18,286 nt of DNA from DASQJL01 sp036380835 (GTDB lineage: Bacteria; Eisenbacteria; RBG-16-71-46; SZUA-252): positions 1 to 18,286 of the forward strand of contig DASVDZ010000022.1 in assembly GCA_036380835.1 (NCBI GenBank), given 5' to 3'. The notes under the pieces were generated by a model. That model saw nothing but the letters and a program-made list of their open reading frames with translations. It made no database searches and was not told where the DNA came from. Position 1 is the stretch's first letter. Each line of letters starts with the position of its first letter. Positions 1 through 7,816 of this stretch are shown here, piece by piece. The position numbers and the translations under genes are program-made.

Positions 1-530
1 CGATCCGCCCCGTGGACGACCCGGCGCTCCAGGCTCCGCTCCACGCGGTCGCGCCACGTTCCCGGCTTCGGGTGGATCCCCTCTTCGATCCAGGGATCGC
101 GAAAGTCGGCGATCCACGGCCGGCCGGTCCATCGATGGAGCGTCAGGGCGATCAGGTGCGCGGTCGCCGGCGGGCTGGTCGAGAAGATCGCCTCGATCCG
201 CTCGCGGGCGATGACCCGGAGCCCCCGCGCCGTCGCGAACGGGATCCAGGAGACGAACCGGTCGGGGACGGCCAGCGCGCCCCAGTACCGGCCTCGGATC
301 GCGAGGTGTCGCGCGGTGTCGAATCCGATCGTCCGGTGGATCACCGCCTCCGGCGGGATGTCGCTCGAGAGCCGTTCGTCGCGCGCCTCGTAGAACGAGG
401 GGCGCAGCGTCAGCACGTGCGGCACCCAGCCGTAGTCCGGCAGGTACTTGCTGAACTTGAGCGCGCGGAGGACGCCGCTGCTCCCCCCTTCGGGCGGGTA
501 GTGGTAGGCCACCAGGAGGACCGGCCTCAC
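1..530 (-). CDS. GT4-type glycosyltransferase, N-terminal part (3' end beyond window)
   Basis: The protein would transfer a sugar from a nucleotide donor onto the growing EPS repeat unit at the inner membrane. About 176 residues are visible, read from a GTG at 530-528. The N-terminus reads VRPVLLVAYHYPPEGGSSG, with the PPxGG turn and following Arg/Lys helix (VLRALKFSKYL) typical of the acceptor-side Rossmann domain of GT4 enzymes. Later segments include IFSTSPPATAHLIA and a DFRDPW element (often seen in this family). There is no ATG near the start. GTG is chosen because it overlaps the TGA of the upstream GNAT gene (GTGA), the same coupling used elsewhere in this operon. The nucleotide-sugar-binding C-terminal domain lies outside the window. 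The family assignment is fairly secure; the sugar specificity is unknown. Confidence 0.85.
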   Translation of the reverse strand, partial: MRPVLLVAYHYPPEGGSSGVLRALKFSKYLPDYGWVPHVLTLRPSFYEARDERLSSDIPPEAVIHRTIGFDTARHLAIRGRYWGALAVPDRFVSWIPFATARGLRVIARERIEAIFSTSPPATAHLIALTLHRWTGRPWIADFRDPWIEEGIHPKPGTWRDRVERSLERRVVHGAD

Positions 531-1084
531 CGTCCCTCCCCCGGGGCGCGGCGCCAAGCGAAGGGCCGAAGGGAACGGCCGAGCACGGTCACGTGCGCCA
601 CCTCTCCCAGGAGTCGGAATCCCGCCTTCTCGATCCCGCGGATCGACGCCGCGTTCGCGCGATGGACGCGGATGTACGCGGCACGGGCGCCCCGCGCCTT
701 CAGGTCCCGAAGCGCGGCGGCGAGCGCCGCCGGGTAGATTCCCATTCCCCTCGAGTCGGGCGTGGTGGCGCAGTCGTAGAGGAACGCCGCGGGCGCCTCG
801 ACCGTCGCGCACGCGACGAGGCGCCGGATGCTCGCCTGGTCGGTCGAAACGCGCATGGAGTAGACGCGGCGCCCCTCCCGCTCGCCGTGAAACCACTCGT
901 CGCCGTCCGCGCCGGGAGGCTCCCACGAGAAGGAGACGGGCGCGCCCGGCGCGGCGGGTGGAGGGTCCGCGGAGAGATCGAAGCCGTAGACGAGCCGGCG
1001 CTGGACTCGGAGCGCGGACCGGAGCGACTCTCGGACTCCCGCGAGCCGCCCCGATCGCCGTGGGACCTCCCGTGACCCGCTCAT
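527..1084 (-). CDS. GNAT-family N-acetyltransferase
   Basis: A 185-residue acyl-CoA-dependent acetyltransferase. The C-terminal half carries the GNAT core: a motif-A strand and pyrophosphate loop (DCATTPDSRGMGIYPAAL, with RGMGIYP in place of the usual RGxGxG/A) followed by motif B (NAASIRGIEKAGFRLL). The N-terminal half is less conserved and may bind the acceptor. The ATG at 1084-1082 overlaps the stop of the upstream VpsJ-like gene (ATGA), and its own TGA overlaps the GTG of the next glycosyltransferase. A longer upstream reading of the same frame is only the shadow of the neighbouring gene. In this context the likely substrate is an amino sugar or a sugar-linked amine of the EPS precursor. 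That role is inferred; the fold assignment is not in doubt. Confidence 0.87.
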   Translation of the reverse strand: MSGSREVPRRSGRLAGVRESLRSALRVQRRLVYGFDLSADPPPAAPGAPVSFSWEPPGADGDEWFHGEREGRRVYSMRVSTDQASIRRLVACATVEAPAAFLYDCATTPDSRGMGIYPAALAAALRDLKARGARAAYIRVHRANAASIRGIEKAGFRLLGEVAHVTVLGRSLRPFAWRRAPGEGR

Positions 1085-2253
1085 CGGTCGGCTCCCGGTG
1101 CGAGGCGAAGCTCGAGGAGGAGCGCGTCCGCGAAGAACTTCGCGGCCCAGTTCAGGTATTCGTACGTCCCGTACTCGGCCCAGATCGGCCGCGAGCCCTG
1201 GACGCCGCCGCGAACACCCGGATCGCTCGCGGTCCGATCCTGGGTCCTCCGGATCGATCCGTTCAGCCGGACCGCGGCGTCGAGGTAGCGGCGCCCCGCC
1301 CCGATCTCGAAGAGGCGGAATCCCACGATCGCGGTCTGTGCGTCTCCCGTGAGACATCCGAAGCGGGCCGCCGGCTTCCAGGAATCGTCGAACCGCCCCG
1401 GCAGCCGGCCGTCCCGGGTCTGCGCCGCCAGGATGCCGTCGGCCGCCCGTCGCGCGGCCTCGATGAAGCGCTCCTCGCCGAGCAGGACTCCCGCCTCGAG
1501 GAGCCCCTCCATCGTGTAGGCCAGCGTGTGGAGGAGCGGGCGGCGGTTGTCGCTCAAACAGCAGTCCTCGAACCATCCGTTCGCGCGCTGGCGAGTGAGT
1601 ACGTACGTGAGATTGCGGACCGCCGCGTCCCGGTGGCGTGCTTCACCGGTCACGCGCCACGCTTCGAGGAGGCCCCACGCGCTCCGCGCGTCGTACGTGT
1701 TGACCCCTTCCCGCGCGAACTGTGATCCGTGCAGGCGCCACGCGCCGTCCTTGTCCTGCGACGCCACGAGAAAGTCGGCCGCGCGCCGGGCGGACACGAG
1801 CGAGACCGGATCGCCCGTTTCCCGGAAGTGTCGCGCCCAGCCGAAGAGCACCTGCCCCGTGTTGAAGATCGCCGGCGTGGGGGGAAAATCGACGGTGCCT
1901 CCCTGCACCGCGCCCCCCTCCATCTGGAGTTCCGACTCCCAGGCCGCCATGTGCGCGGCGCGCTCGGCGAACGAGGCGTCTCGCGCGAAGGCGGCGTAGT
2001 CGTAGAACGTCGGGATGATGTATCCGGTCGTCTCGGGATACGCGCCGAGCCAGCCGCGGCGGCCGTGCGCGCGCATCATGCGAAGGGCGTAGCTGCGAGA
2101 GACGCCGCGTCCCCCGCCCGCCTCCTGGGCCCGGCAAAGCCAGTCCATCGTCGCCCGCAGATGTTCCCGAGGCGTCCCCTCGGGGCGCGCGGGCGCGAAG
2201 AGGTCACGGAGCGCGGCGGCCCACGGAGGCCGAGGCGTGATCGGAGCGCTCAT
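1081..2253 (-). CDS. VpsJ-like alpha/alpha-toroid polysaccharide biosynthesis protein
   Basis: About 390 residues with no signal peptide or membrane segment. The sequence is a series of helical hairpins with aromatic/glycine-rich turns, as in six-hairpin glycosidases and prenyltransferase/squalene-cyclase toroids. Conserved-looking blocks are AYPETTGYIIPT (residues 71-82), FNTGQVLFGW (130-139), ASQDKDGAW and YTMEGLLEAG. This pattern resembles the VpsJ-type proteins found in EPS loci; I recall the similarity and could not search for it. The biochemical activity of that group is not known to me, so it could act on a glycan as a hydrolase, epimerase or lyase-like enzyme. The ATG at 2253-2251 gives an ATGA overlap with the FemAB stop; another ATG two codons upstream (2259) is equally possible. 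Its stop overlaps the ATG of the GNAT gene. Confidence 0.75.
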   Translation of the reverse strand: MSAPITPRPPWAAALRDLFAPARPEGTPREHLRATMDWLCRAQEAGGGRGVSRSYALRMMRAHGRRGWLGAYPETTGYIIPTFYDYAAFARDASFAERAAHMAAWESELQMEGGAVQGGTVDFPPTPAIFNTGQVLFGWARHFRETGDPVSLVSARRAADFLVASQDKDGAWRLHGSQFAREGVNTYDARSAWGLLEAWRVTGEARHRDAAVRNLTYVLTRQRANGWFEDCCLSDNRRPLLHTLAYTMEGLLEAGVLLGEERFIEAARRAADGILAAQTRDGRLPGRFDDSWKPAARFGCLTGDAQTAIVGFRLFEIGAGRRYLDAAVRLNGSIRRTQDRTASDPGVRGGVQGSRPIWAEYGTYEYLNWAAKFFADALLLELRLAPGADR

Positions 2254-3287
2254 CGCCATGCGCGGAGGAGGCCCCGGAGCGACGCGACGCGGTGCCGGAG
2301 CGGGCTCAACACCTTGAAGCCGGAGCGGCAGGGGCGCGGCTCGGTGCCGAGCCTGAGCTTGAACCGATAGATGCCGTGGAGCGGATCCCCCTCGACCGAC
2401 GCCGAGGCCGGGACACCGCCCCGGTTCAGCTCGCGGAACCCGGCGTCCTGGAGCGATTCGAGGGCGTGCCAATAGAGGGCGCTCTGCGCGCCCATGCGGT
2501 AGCCCTCGGGGGAGCTGCCGCTGAAGACCGAGTAGGCGCGCCCTTGGTACGCCGCGAAGAAGAGGGCCGCGACCGTCTTCCCTTCCGACCGCGCCAGGAA
2601 GAGCCGCGCGGCGCCGCGCCTCACGAGATGCTCGTGGAGGCGCTCGTAGAAGGCGTCGTCGGCGTCGAGGTCGTAGCCGAGGCCCTGGGACGCCCGCTTC
2701 TCCCGCGTCGCCTCGCGCGCGGCGCGAAGCTCGCGCAGGTCCTCGGGGTCGTGCCCCTCCTCGCAGCGGAGCCCCTCGCGGCCGAGCTTCCGGATCCGCT
2801 CCCGCTGATCCTTGGCGACCGCGCGCCAGATCGTATCGCGGTCCCGGGTCAGGTCGACCGTGAATTCCACCCGCCCCTCCTCCGCGTATCCGTGCTTCGA
2901 AGGGAGGAATTCGCTGGTCCCGCTCATGTAGGAGCCGATTCGAACCGTGGCGCAGCCGAGCCCCCGGCCGACCTGTTCGACTCCCGCGACGAGAGCCGAC
3001 GCGAGCTCCGGCCCGGCGCCATGCGGAAAAGGATGCGATTCGAGCAGGAGATCGCGGAGGATTCCCCGGAGCACGGGGCGCCGCGAGTGGCTGAGGAACG
3101 CGAGCGCGCCTCCCACCGTCCCTCCCGCCTCGTCGCGTCCCGTGACGTAGATCGGATGGAGCCCCTGCGAAGCCTCCAGGTAGGCGGCCCAGACCGGGCT
3201 GTGAAAGATCGAGCCGCCTCGAGACTCGAGGAACGCCTCCCACCCGTCGGGCGGTCCGTCCGTGCGGGTCTCGAAGGAGAGCCTCAC
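2250..3287 (-). CDS. FemAB/BioF2-like acyltransferase (GNAT double fold)
   Basis: A 345-residue cytoplasmic protein of the FemAB-like (Acetyltransf_6) group. These enzymes transfer aminoacyl or acyl groups to amines and are common in EPS and exosortase loci. Supporting motifs are the N-terminal FHSPVWAAYL, a central basic helix (KDQRERIRKLGREG) and a C-terminal GNAT core, in which YSVFSGSSPEGYRMGAQ is followed by SLQDAGFRELNRGGV and the family's terminal block IYRFKLRLGTEPRP. There is no suitable ATG. The GTG at 3287-3285 overlaps the TGA of the heparinase-like gene (GTGA) and places the conserved N-terminus correctly. Its stop overlaps the next start. The likely role is N- or O-acylation of the repeat unit, perhaps with an amino acid; the donor and acceptor cannot be read from the sequence. 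Confidence 0.85.
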   Translation of the reverse strand: MRLSFETRTDGPPDGWEAFLESRGGSIFHSPVWAAYLEASQGLHPIYVTGRDEAGGTVGGALAFLSHSRRPVLRGILRDLLLESHPFPHGAGPELASALVAGVEQVGRGLGCATVRIGSYMSGTSEFLPSKHGYAEEGRVEFTVDLTRDRDTIWRAVAKDQRERIRKLGREGLRCEEGHDPEDLRELRAAREATREKRASQGLGYDLDADDAFYERLHEHLVRRGAARLFLARSEGKTVAALFFAAYQGRAYSVFSGSSPEGYRMGAQSALYWHALESLQDAGFRELNRGGVPASASVEGDPLHGIYRFKLRLGTEPRPCRSGFKVLSPLRHRVASLRGLLRAWR

Positions 3288-5308
3288 GGGATCACCTCGA
3301 GCGCGGGAGCGCCCTCCGCCGGAACGCGGAGCGTGATCCGTCGCCCCGCCTCGGTGAGCACGATCGCCCCTCCCGTCTCCCAGGGGTCCCCTTCCAGCGA
3401 CGCCTCGATGTCGTCCCGTGGCCGCCCCGCCGGCTCCGCCGCGATGAGCGTCGCGAGCCGCGCGCGCGAACCGACCGCGGAGACGACGGCCACGGCGGCG
3501 TCCTCGCGCGTTCCATCTCCCGTCGCGACCCAACCCTGCGGCGGCATGTCGGAGCCCCGGACAAGCGCCGGGGCGGCCGCGCCTGATCCCACGTAGAGGA
3601 TCCGAGCCGTCGGCCCTCGTGTGGCGCGCGTCGCCACGAGGCGCGTTCCCTCGACGCGGGCCGTCAATCGCGGGCTCAGATGGAGCGCGCTATCGAACCG
3701 GCGCTCCCGGTCCGCGTCGAGGCGGTCGAGCACGAGGAGGAGGCCATGCGGGAGCATCGCGAGCGCCCGACGATGCCGCACCCCTTCGGACGCGTCGTGT
3801 TCCGCTTCGATGAAGTGGCCGCCGGGCCACTCGGCGACGCGGAGCACGCGCGCCGCCGCGATCCGCTGGTCCGCGCCGTCCACCTCGATCGTGTTGTGGG
3901 CGCGCGTTCTCAGGAAGTAGCTCTCGCGGAGCGGGTCGCCGTACGCGTACGGGCCCCCCGAATCGACGATCAGATCCTCGCCGTACGCGGCGAACTCGAA
4001 CGAGAGGAGGTCCCGGTGGATGTGCGTCGTCGGGAAGACCCCGAGACGGACGGCTAGGTGGCGCTCGTCCCGCCACGGCTCCCTCTCGCCCCAGCCGCTC
4101 CGAAGGAAGGCGACTCCGCCGTCCGGATCGAGGAGCGCGCGGCGCGCGGGCGCGACGCCTCCCTTCCCTTCCGTTCGCGCGTAACGGAACGCCGGCGCCC
4201 CCTCGAGCGGGGGGCCGTCGAGATCCTCGAGGCGGAGGAGCACGGGCGCGTTCCGATCCGAGTCGCCGAGGGCGGGCAGGCCGCCGTCGGGGCGAACCAT
4301 GTGGGCCCCGGCTTCGGCCATCGCGCGGAGTCGCTCCTCGTAGCCCGGCGAGAGGGCCGCGCCGCGCGATCTCGTGAAGCGCGCGGCGTCCAGGAACTGG
4401 CGCAGTACGTAGAAGTGATAGTACGGCGAATGCTCGCGGTGGACGCCCGAACGCGAAACGTTCTCTTCCATCTGCCGCTCGAGCCGCCGCCGCGCCGTGG
4501 CGTCCCACCCGCCGGCGCGCGGATGGAGGCGCATCGCGTCGCTCAACGCGAGGAGCGCGTAGGCCTGCGTGACGCCGTGGTTGTGCTCGGCGCGGTAGAA
4601 CTCGGGCATCGCGAGCCGCTCGGCGTGCCGCGCCAGCGCGGCGACGAGCCGGCGCGCGAACGGAGCGGCGGGCGGCTCCCGGCGCCGCGTGCGCTCCCAG
4701 AGCCGGGCCAGGGTGAGCGCCCGCGTCGCGGTGATGTGGTCGTCCCAGACGAGCGTGGAGCGCTCGGACTTCCCGCACGCGTCGAGCCACGCCGCCGCGA
4801 CGGCCTTCGCCCGTTCGAGGTCTTCGTCCCGCCCCGTCAGCTCGTGCGCGCGAAGGAGCGCCTCGACGGCGAAGAGGCTGTAGAAGAGGAACTGGTCCCG
4901 CAGCGAATCCATCCCCTCCGGATGCCTCGTCCAGACGATCGACGCGAGCGGAACGCGGAGGCCCGCCCCGAAGGCGTACTCGCCGCGGCGCAGCGCCTCG
5001 GCGAGGGGGGGCGGCGAGTCCCCGGGAGGATCGAACCCGGGGAACGAGGGCGGGTCCGCCGGCGGCGCCTCCTGGAAGGCGCGCGTCGAGGACGGATCGG
5101 CCGCCTCCCACGCGGCGCCTCCGAGGCGGCGGAGCGCCTCGTGCGCCGCCCGCACGGACGCCGCCGAGCCGCGCCCGAGGCGCCAGGAGACGCGCCCGAT
5201 CGAGCGCTCGGCGCGAAGCGCGAGGCGGACCATCATCCGGTCGATCGCGAGCCCCGCCGCGAGCGGACGGCGTCGCGGGGCCGGAGTCCGGCCGCCCTGC
5301 GCGATCAC
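3284..5308 (-). CDS. Heparinase II/III-family polysaccharide lyase-like protein
   Basis: A 674-residue protein, normal for the family. The N-terminal two-thirds is an alpha/alpha toroid and the rest a beta-sandwich. Candidate active-site residues are visible: EHNHG at 241-245, a tyrosine-rich EHSPYYHFY at 292-300, HIHRD at 429-433 followed by the family signature around a buried Asp-Ser-Gly-Gly, and RAHNT with His471. These match the Asn/His/Tyr lyase site and metal-site region of heparinase II/III enzymes, which cleave uronic-acid-containing glycans by beta-elimination. No clear signal peptide is seen. Inside EPS loci such proteins may instead be synthases/modifiers or clear misassembled polymer. 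The GTG at 5308-5306 overlaps the flippase TGA (GTGA); the first ATGs lie about 25 codons further in. The family is secure; the substrate and cellular location are not. Confidence 0.88.
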   Translation of the reverse strand: MIAQGGRTPAPRRRPLAAGLAIDRMMVRLALRAERSIGRVSWRLGRGSAASVRAAHEALRRLGGAAWEAADPSSTRAFQEAPPADPPSFPGFDPPGDSPPPLAEALRRGEYAFGAGLRVPLASIVWTRHPEGMDSLRDQFLFYSLFAVEALLRAHELTGRDEDLERAKAVAAAWLDACGKSERSTLVWDDHITATRALTLARLWERTRRREPPAAPFARRLVAALARHAERLAMPEFYRAEHNHGVTQAYALLALSDAMRLHPRAGGWDATARRRLERQMEENVSRSGVHREHSPYYHFYVLRQFLDAARFTRSRGAALSPGYEERLRAMAEAGAHMVRPDGGLPALGDSDRNAPVLLRLEDLDGPPLEGAPAFRYARTEGKGGVAPARRALLDPDGGVAFLRSGWGEREPWRDERHLAVRLGVFPTTHIHRDLLSFEFAAYGEDLIVDSGGPYAYGDPLRESYFLRTRAHNTIEVDGADQRIAAARVLRVAEWPGGHFIEAEHDASEGVRHRRALAMLPHGLLLVLDRLDADRERRFDSALHLSPRLTARVEGTRLVATRATRGPTARILYVGSGAAAPALVRGSDMPPQGWVATGDGTREDAAVAVVSAVGSRARLATLIAAEPAGRPRDDIEASLEGDPWETGGAIVLTEAGRRITLRVPAEGAPALEVIP

Positions 5309-6792
5309 CGGATCTCCTCGAGCGCGGCCGGGACATTGTCGACCTTCCCTCGCTGAAACAGCGTCCGGGCGATGTCGAGGAATTCGACGACGATACCCCG
5401 GTCGAAGAGGACCAGGGCGCCGGAATAGACGACGGCTCCGACGGCCACGTCGAGCGCCAGTCGTCCCCCCGCGGCCGCGGGGTGGATCAGTGCGTTGGCG
5501 AGGAACAGCGCGGCGATCATGAGGGCGGCCGCCGAGAGCGAGGGCCCCACCGTCCGCAGATAGCGCCATGCGGGGAGGCGCACGTCGATCATGCTCTGCA
5601 CGAGGAGCGAGGCGCGGAGGAGCGGGAACGCGATCCCCCAGGCGAGGGCGACGCCGCTCAGGCCGAACCGGACGCCGACCAGCATCGCCACCGCCATTCC
5701 GACTCCGAACGCCGCCGAATAGTAGAACACCTTCCGCACGTGACCTTGGGCCGTGAGGAGCGGCGTCGAGGGGAGTGGGAGGACGTAGAAGATGCCGCCG
5801 AGACAGAAGATGCGGAGGATGCCGACGATCGGGCGCCATCGCGGCGAGAGGAATACCTCGACCAGGTCGGGCGCCACGAAGGCCAGGCCGGCCTGCATCG
5901 GGAAGGTGAGGACCGCCAGATACTTGGTGAGGCGGAGGAACGTGCTCCGAAGCCCCTCCAGATCGTCCTGCAGCTTCGAGAAGACCGGCAGCGCGATCTG
6001 CGTGATGATCGCGGTCGATACGGTGTGAAGCGGGTTCAGGCCGAGCGTCATCGCCATGGAGAAGAGCCCCACGGGGGCTCCACCGAGGAATCGCCCCAGG
6101 ATCGCCGTGTTCACGAGCGGCGAGACTTCCTTGATGACCGTGGAGCCGGCCACGTGGAGACCGAAGCGCACGGCGTCCCGGATCGGACCGTACTCGAATT
6201 CGAATCGCGGCCACCAGCGCGCCAGGACCATCATGCCGGTGTTCCGGACGGCGACCCGCGTCACCTGCCCTCCGACGAGGGCCCAGTATCCGAGTCCCAT
6301 GTGCGCCAGGGCGATCGAGACGAGCGCGGCGACCAGCACGCCTGCCCCCTCCGCGAAGGAGCGCCGTTTGAAGTCGATCTCCTTGGTGAGAAGGCTCAGC
6401 GGCACCGTCCCGAGCGAGCTGAAGAGGAACGTGAACCCGAGGGCGCGGATCACGGGCACCAGTCGCGGCTCGTGGTAGAACCTCGCCGCGGCCGGGGCCG
6501 CGAGGACGGCCACCGAGACGAGCCCGGCGCTCACGCCCATCAGGAGCCAGAAGATGCTGTTGATCTGCCGGTTGGTGAGCGTCTTCCGCTGGATGATCGC
6601 GACGCCGAGCCCGAACTCCTGGAAGAGCTCGAGGAAGGTGATCACGGCGAACGCCATGGCGTAGAGGCCGTAGTCCACGGGCGCCAGGATGCGGGCGACG
6701 ACGATCGTCGTCGCCCACGAGACCACCTGGGTCACGAGGCGCGTCCCGCCGTACCACGCCGTCGAGCGGATCGCCTTCGATTTCAGATCCAA
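5305..6792 (-). CDS. Wzx/MOP-superfamily oligosaccharide flippase
   Basis: A 495-residue multi-pass inner-membrane protein that would flip the undecaprenyl-linked EPS repeat unit to the periplasmic face. It has 12 or more hydrophobic segments. The N-terminus has the WzxC-like pattern (KSKAIRSTAWYGGTRLVTQ, then VVARILAPVDYGLYAMA and GLGVAIIQRKTLTNRQ), which is diagnostic for the MOP polysaccharide-transport branch. The start codon is TTG at 6792-6790, preceded by AAAGG with 6 nt spacing; no ATG or GTG lies in frame between the deacetylase stop (6803) and the conserved N-terminus. The gap to the previous gene is 10 nt, one of the few places in this operon without an overlap. Its TGA overlaps the heparinase start. 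The assignment is firm; the substrate is inferred from the locus. Confidence 0.93.
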   Translation of the reverse strand: MDLKSKAIRSTAWYGGTRLVTQVVSWATTIVVARILAPVDYGLYAMAFAVITFLELFQEFGLGVAIIQRKTLTNRQINSIFWLLMGVSAGLVSVAVLAAPAAARFYHEPRLVPVIRALGFTFLFSSLGTVPLSLLTKEIDFKRRSFAEGAGVLVAALVSIALAHMGLGYWALVGGQVTRVAVRNTGMMVLARWWPRFEFEYGPIRDAVRFGLHVAGSTVIKEVSPLVNTAILGRFLGGAPVGLFSMAMTLGLNPLHTVSTAIITQIALPVFSKLQDDLEGLRSTFLRLTKYLAVLTFPMQAGLAFVAPDLVEVFLSPRWRPIVGILRIFCLGGIFYVLPLPSTPLLTAQGHVRKVFYYSAAFGVGMAVAMLVGVRFGLSGVALAWGIAFPLLRASLLVQSMIDVRLPAWRYLRTVGPSLSAAALMIAALFLANALIHPAAAGGRLALDVAVGAVVYSGALVLFDRGIVVEFLDIARTLFQRGKVDNVPAALEEIR

Positions 6793-6802
6793 GGGGCGCC
6801 TT

Positions 6803-7816
6803 TCACGTGGTCAGCCGATACCAGGCGAGCCGCATCGCGGCCGCGTCCGGGTTCTCGCCCCAGAAGCCGACGCGTCTGAGCGCGAAGGGATCGGTGGAGG
6901 CGTCGTTGGTGCCCCACACCGTGGTGAACGCCGCCAGGAACCCGGATTCGCGGAGCCCGTCGCGCAAGGCGTCGTTCATGTCGTCGGGAGTTCCGTTCGG
7001 ATAGGCGAAGAGACGCACCGGCCCGCCGAGGCGGGCCTCGAGGACGGCCCGCGACGCGCGCGCTTCCTCGAGCGCCCGAGCGAGGGGCAGGCGCGTGAGG
7101 ATCGGGTGGGTCACCGTGTGCGCGCCGAATCCGATCCCGGCCGCCGCCATGGCCGCGACGTCGTCCCAGCGGAGGTAGGCGGGCGGCTCGGGCTCCCGGT
7201 CGAGGAGCGCGCCGACGAGCGCGTCGACGCGCGTTGGCAGATCCTGGCCGGGCCCGCGGCGCACCGAGTCGAGAAACGCGCGGAGCGCGGCGTCGCGGCC
7301 TTCCGGCCGGTCGAGCGCGATCGCCCTGCCGTCCACGTCGAGCGAGGCGGCGCGCGTCTCCTCGAAGGCCGCGAAGACGCGATCGTGCCAGAGCGGCGTT
7401 CCCCGCTCCACCGGACCGGTCGCGATGAAGATGGTGGCGGGCAGACCGAGCCGCCTCAGGATCGGGAAGGCGTGCTCGTAGTTGTCCCGGTAGCCGTCGT
7501 CGAAGGTGATGGCCGCCGCGCGCGGCGGCGTCTCCCCGGCGATCGCGCGCCCGACCAACTCCTCGAGCGGATAGACGTCCCATCCGCGCGCCAGGATCTC
7601 CATCTGCCGCGCGAAGAGCCGCGTCGGAACGCCCGGGAAGACCGAGCCGCCCTCGTCGTTCACGCGGTGATAGACGAGCACCTGATAGGGGCGGTGACCG
7701 CGCGGGCGCAGCGCGATGCCCCGCCTCCCGATCGATGCCCCGTCGGCGAGGGCGATCGCGGCGCGGAGGAGCGGCGTGCGCGCGAGGCGGGCCGTGCGGC
7801 CCCCGGCTCCGTTCAC
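6803..7816 (-). CDS. NodB-type polysaccharide deacetylase (carbohydrate esterase 4)
   Basis: A 337-residue metal-dependent deacetylase that removes N- or O-acetyl groups from a glycan. CE4 motifs are present: TFDDG at residues 104-108 (catalytic base and metal Asp), HTVTH at 233-237 (two metal-binding His), and FAYPNG after it (substrate-groove motif). Upstream is the usual YQVLVYHRV strand. There is no cleavable signal peptide, although a short hydrophobic helix lies near the N-terminus. The GTG at 7816-7814 overlaps the stop of the upstream asparagine-synthetase-like gene (GTGA), the pattern used repeatedly here. An ATG at 7834 would add six residues and overlap by 22 nt, and cannot be excluded. 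A much longer same-frame reading upstream lies wholly inside the preceding gene and is not real. With two acyltransferases in the operon, it suggests controlled acetylation of amino sugars. Confidence 0.92.
   Translation of the reverse strand: MNGAGGRTARLARTPLLRAAIALADGASIGRRGIALRPRGHRPYQVLVYHRVNDEGGSVFPGVPTRLFARQMEILARGWDVYPLEELVGRAIAGETPPRAAAITFDDGYRDNYEHAFPILRRLGLPATIFIATGPVERGTPLWHDRVFAAFEETRAASLDVDGRAIALDRPEGRDAALRAFLDSVRRGPGQDLPTRVDALVGALLDREPEPPAYLRWDDVAAMAAAGIGFGAHTVTHPILTRLPLARALEEARASRAVLEARLGGPVRLFAYPNGTPDDMNDALRDGLRESGFLAAFTTVWGTNDASTDPFALRRVGFWGENPDAAAMRLAWYRLTT

Noticed and set aside
12..737. A 241-residue plus-strand open frame at the left edge
   Set aside because: It is antisense to the partial GT4 glycosyltransferase and GNAT genes, both of which show conserved motifs and coupled starts.
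3284..6757. A 1157-residue minus-strand reading suggesting a fusion upstream of the heparinase-like protein
   Set aside because: The first half overlaps the flippase gene in another frame and has low-complexity Arg/Pro/Gly composition; the real gene starts at GTG 5308.
5482..6879. A 465-residue plus-strand open frame opposite the flippase
   Set aside because: His/Asp/Arg/Glu-rich shadow typical of the complement of a hydrophobic membrane-protein gene; no start context or domain.
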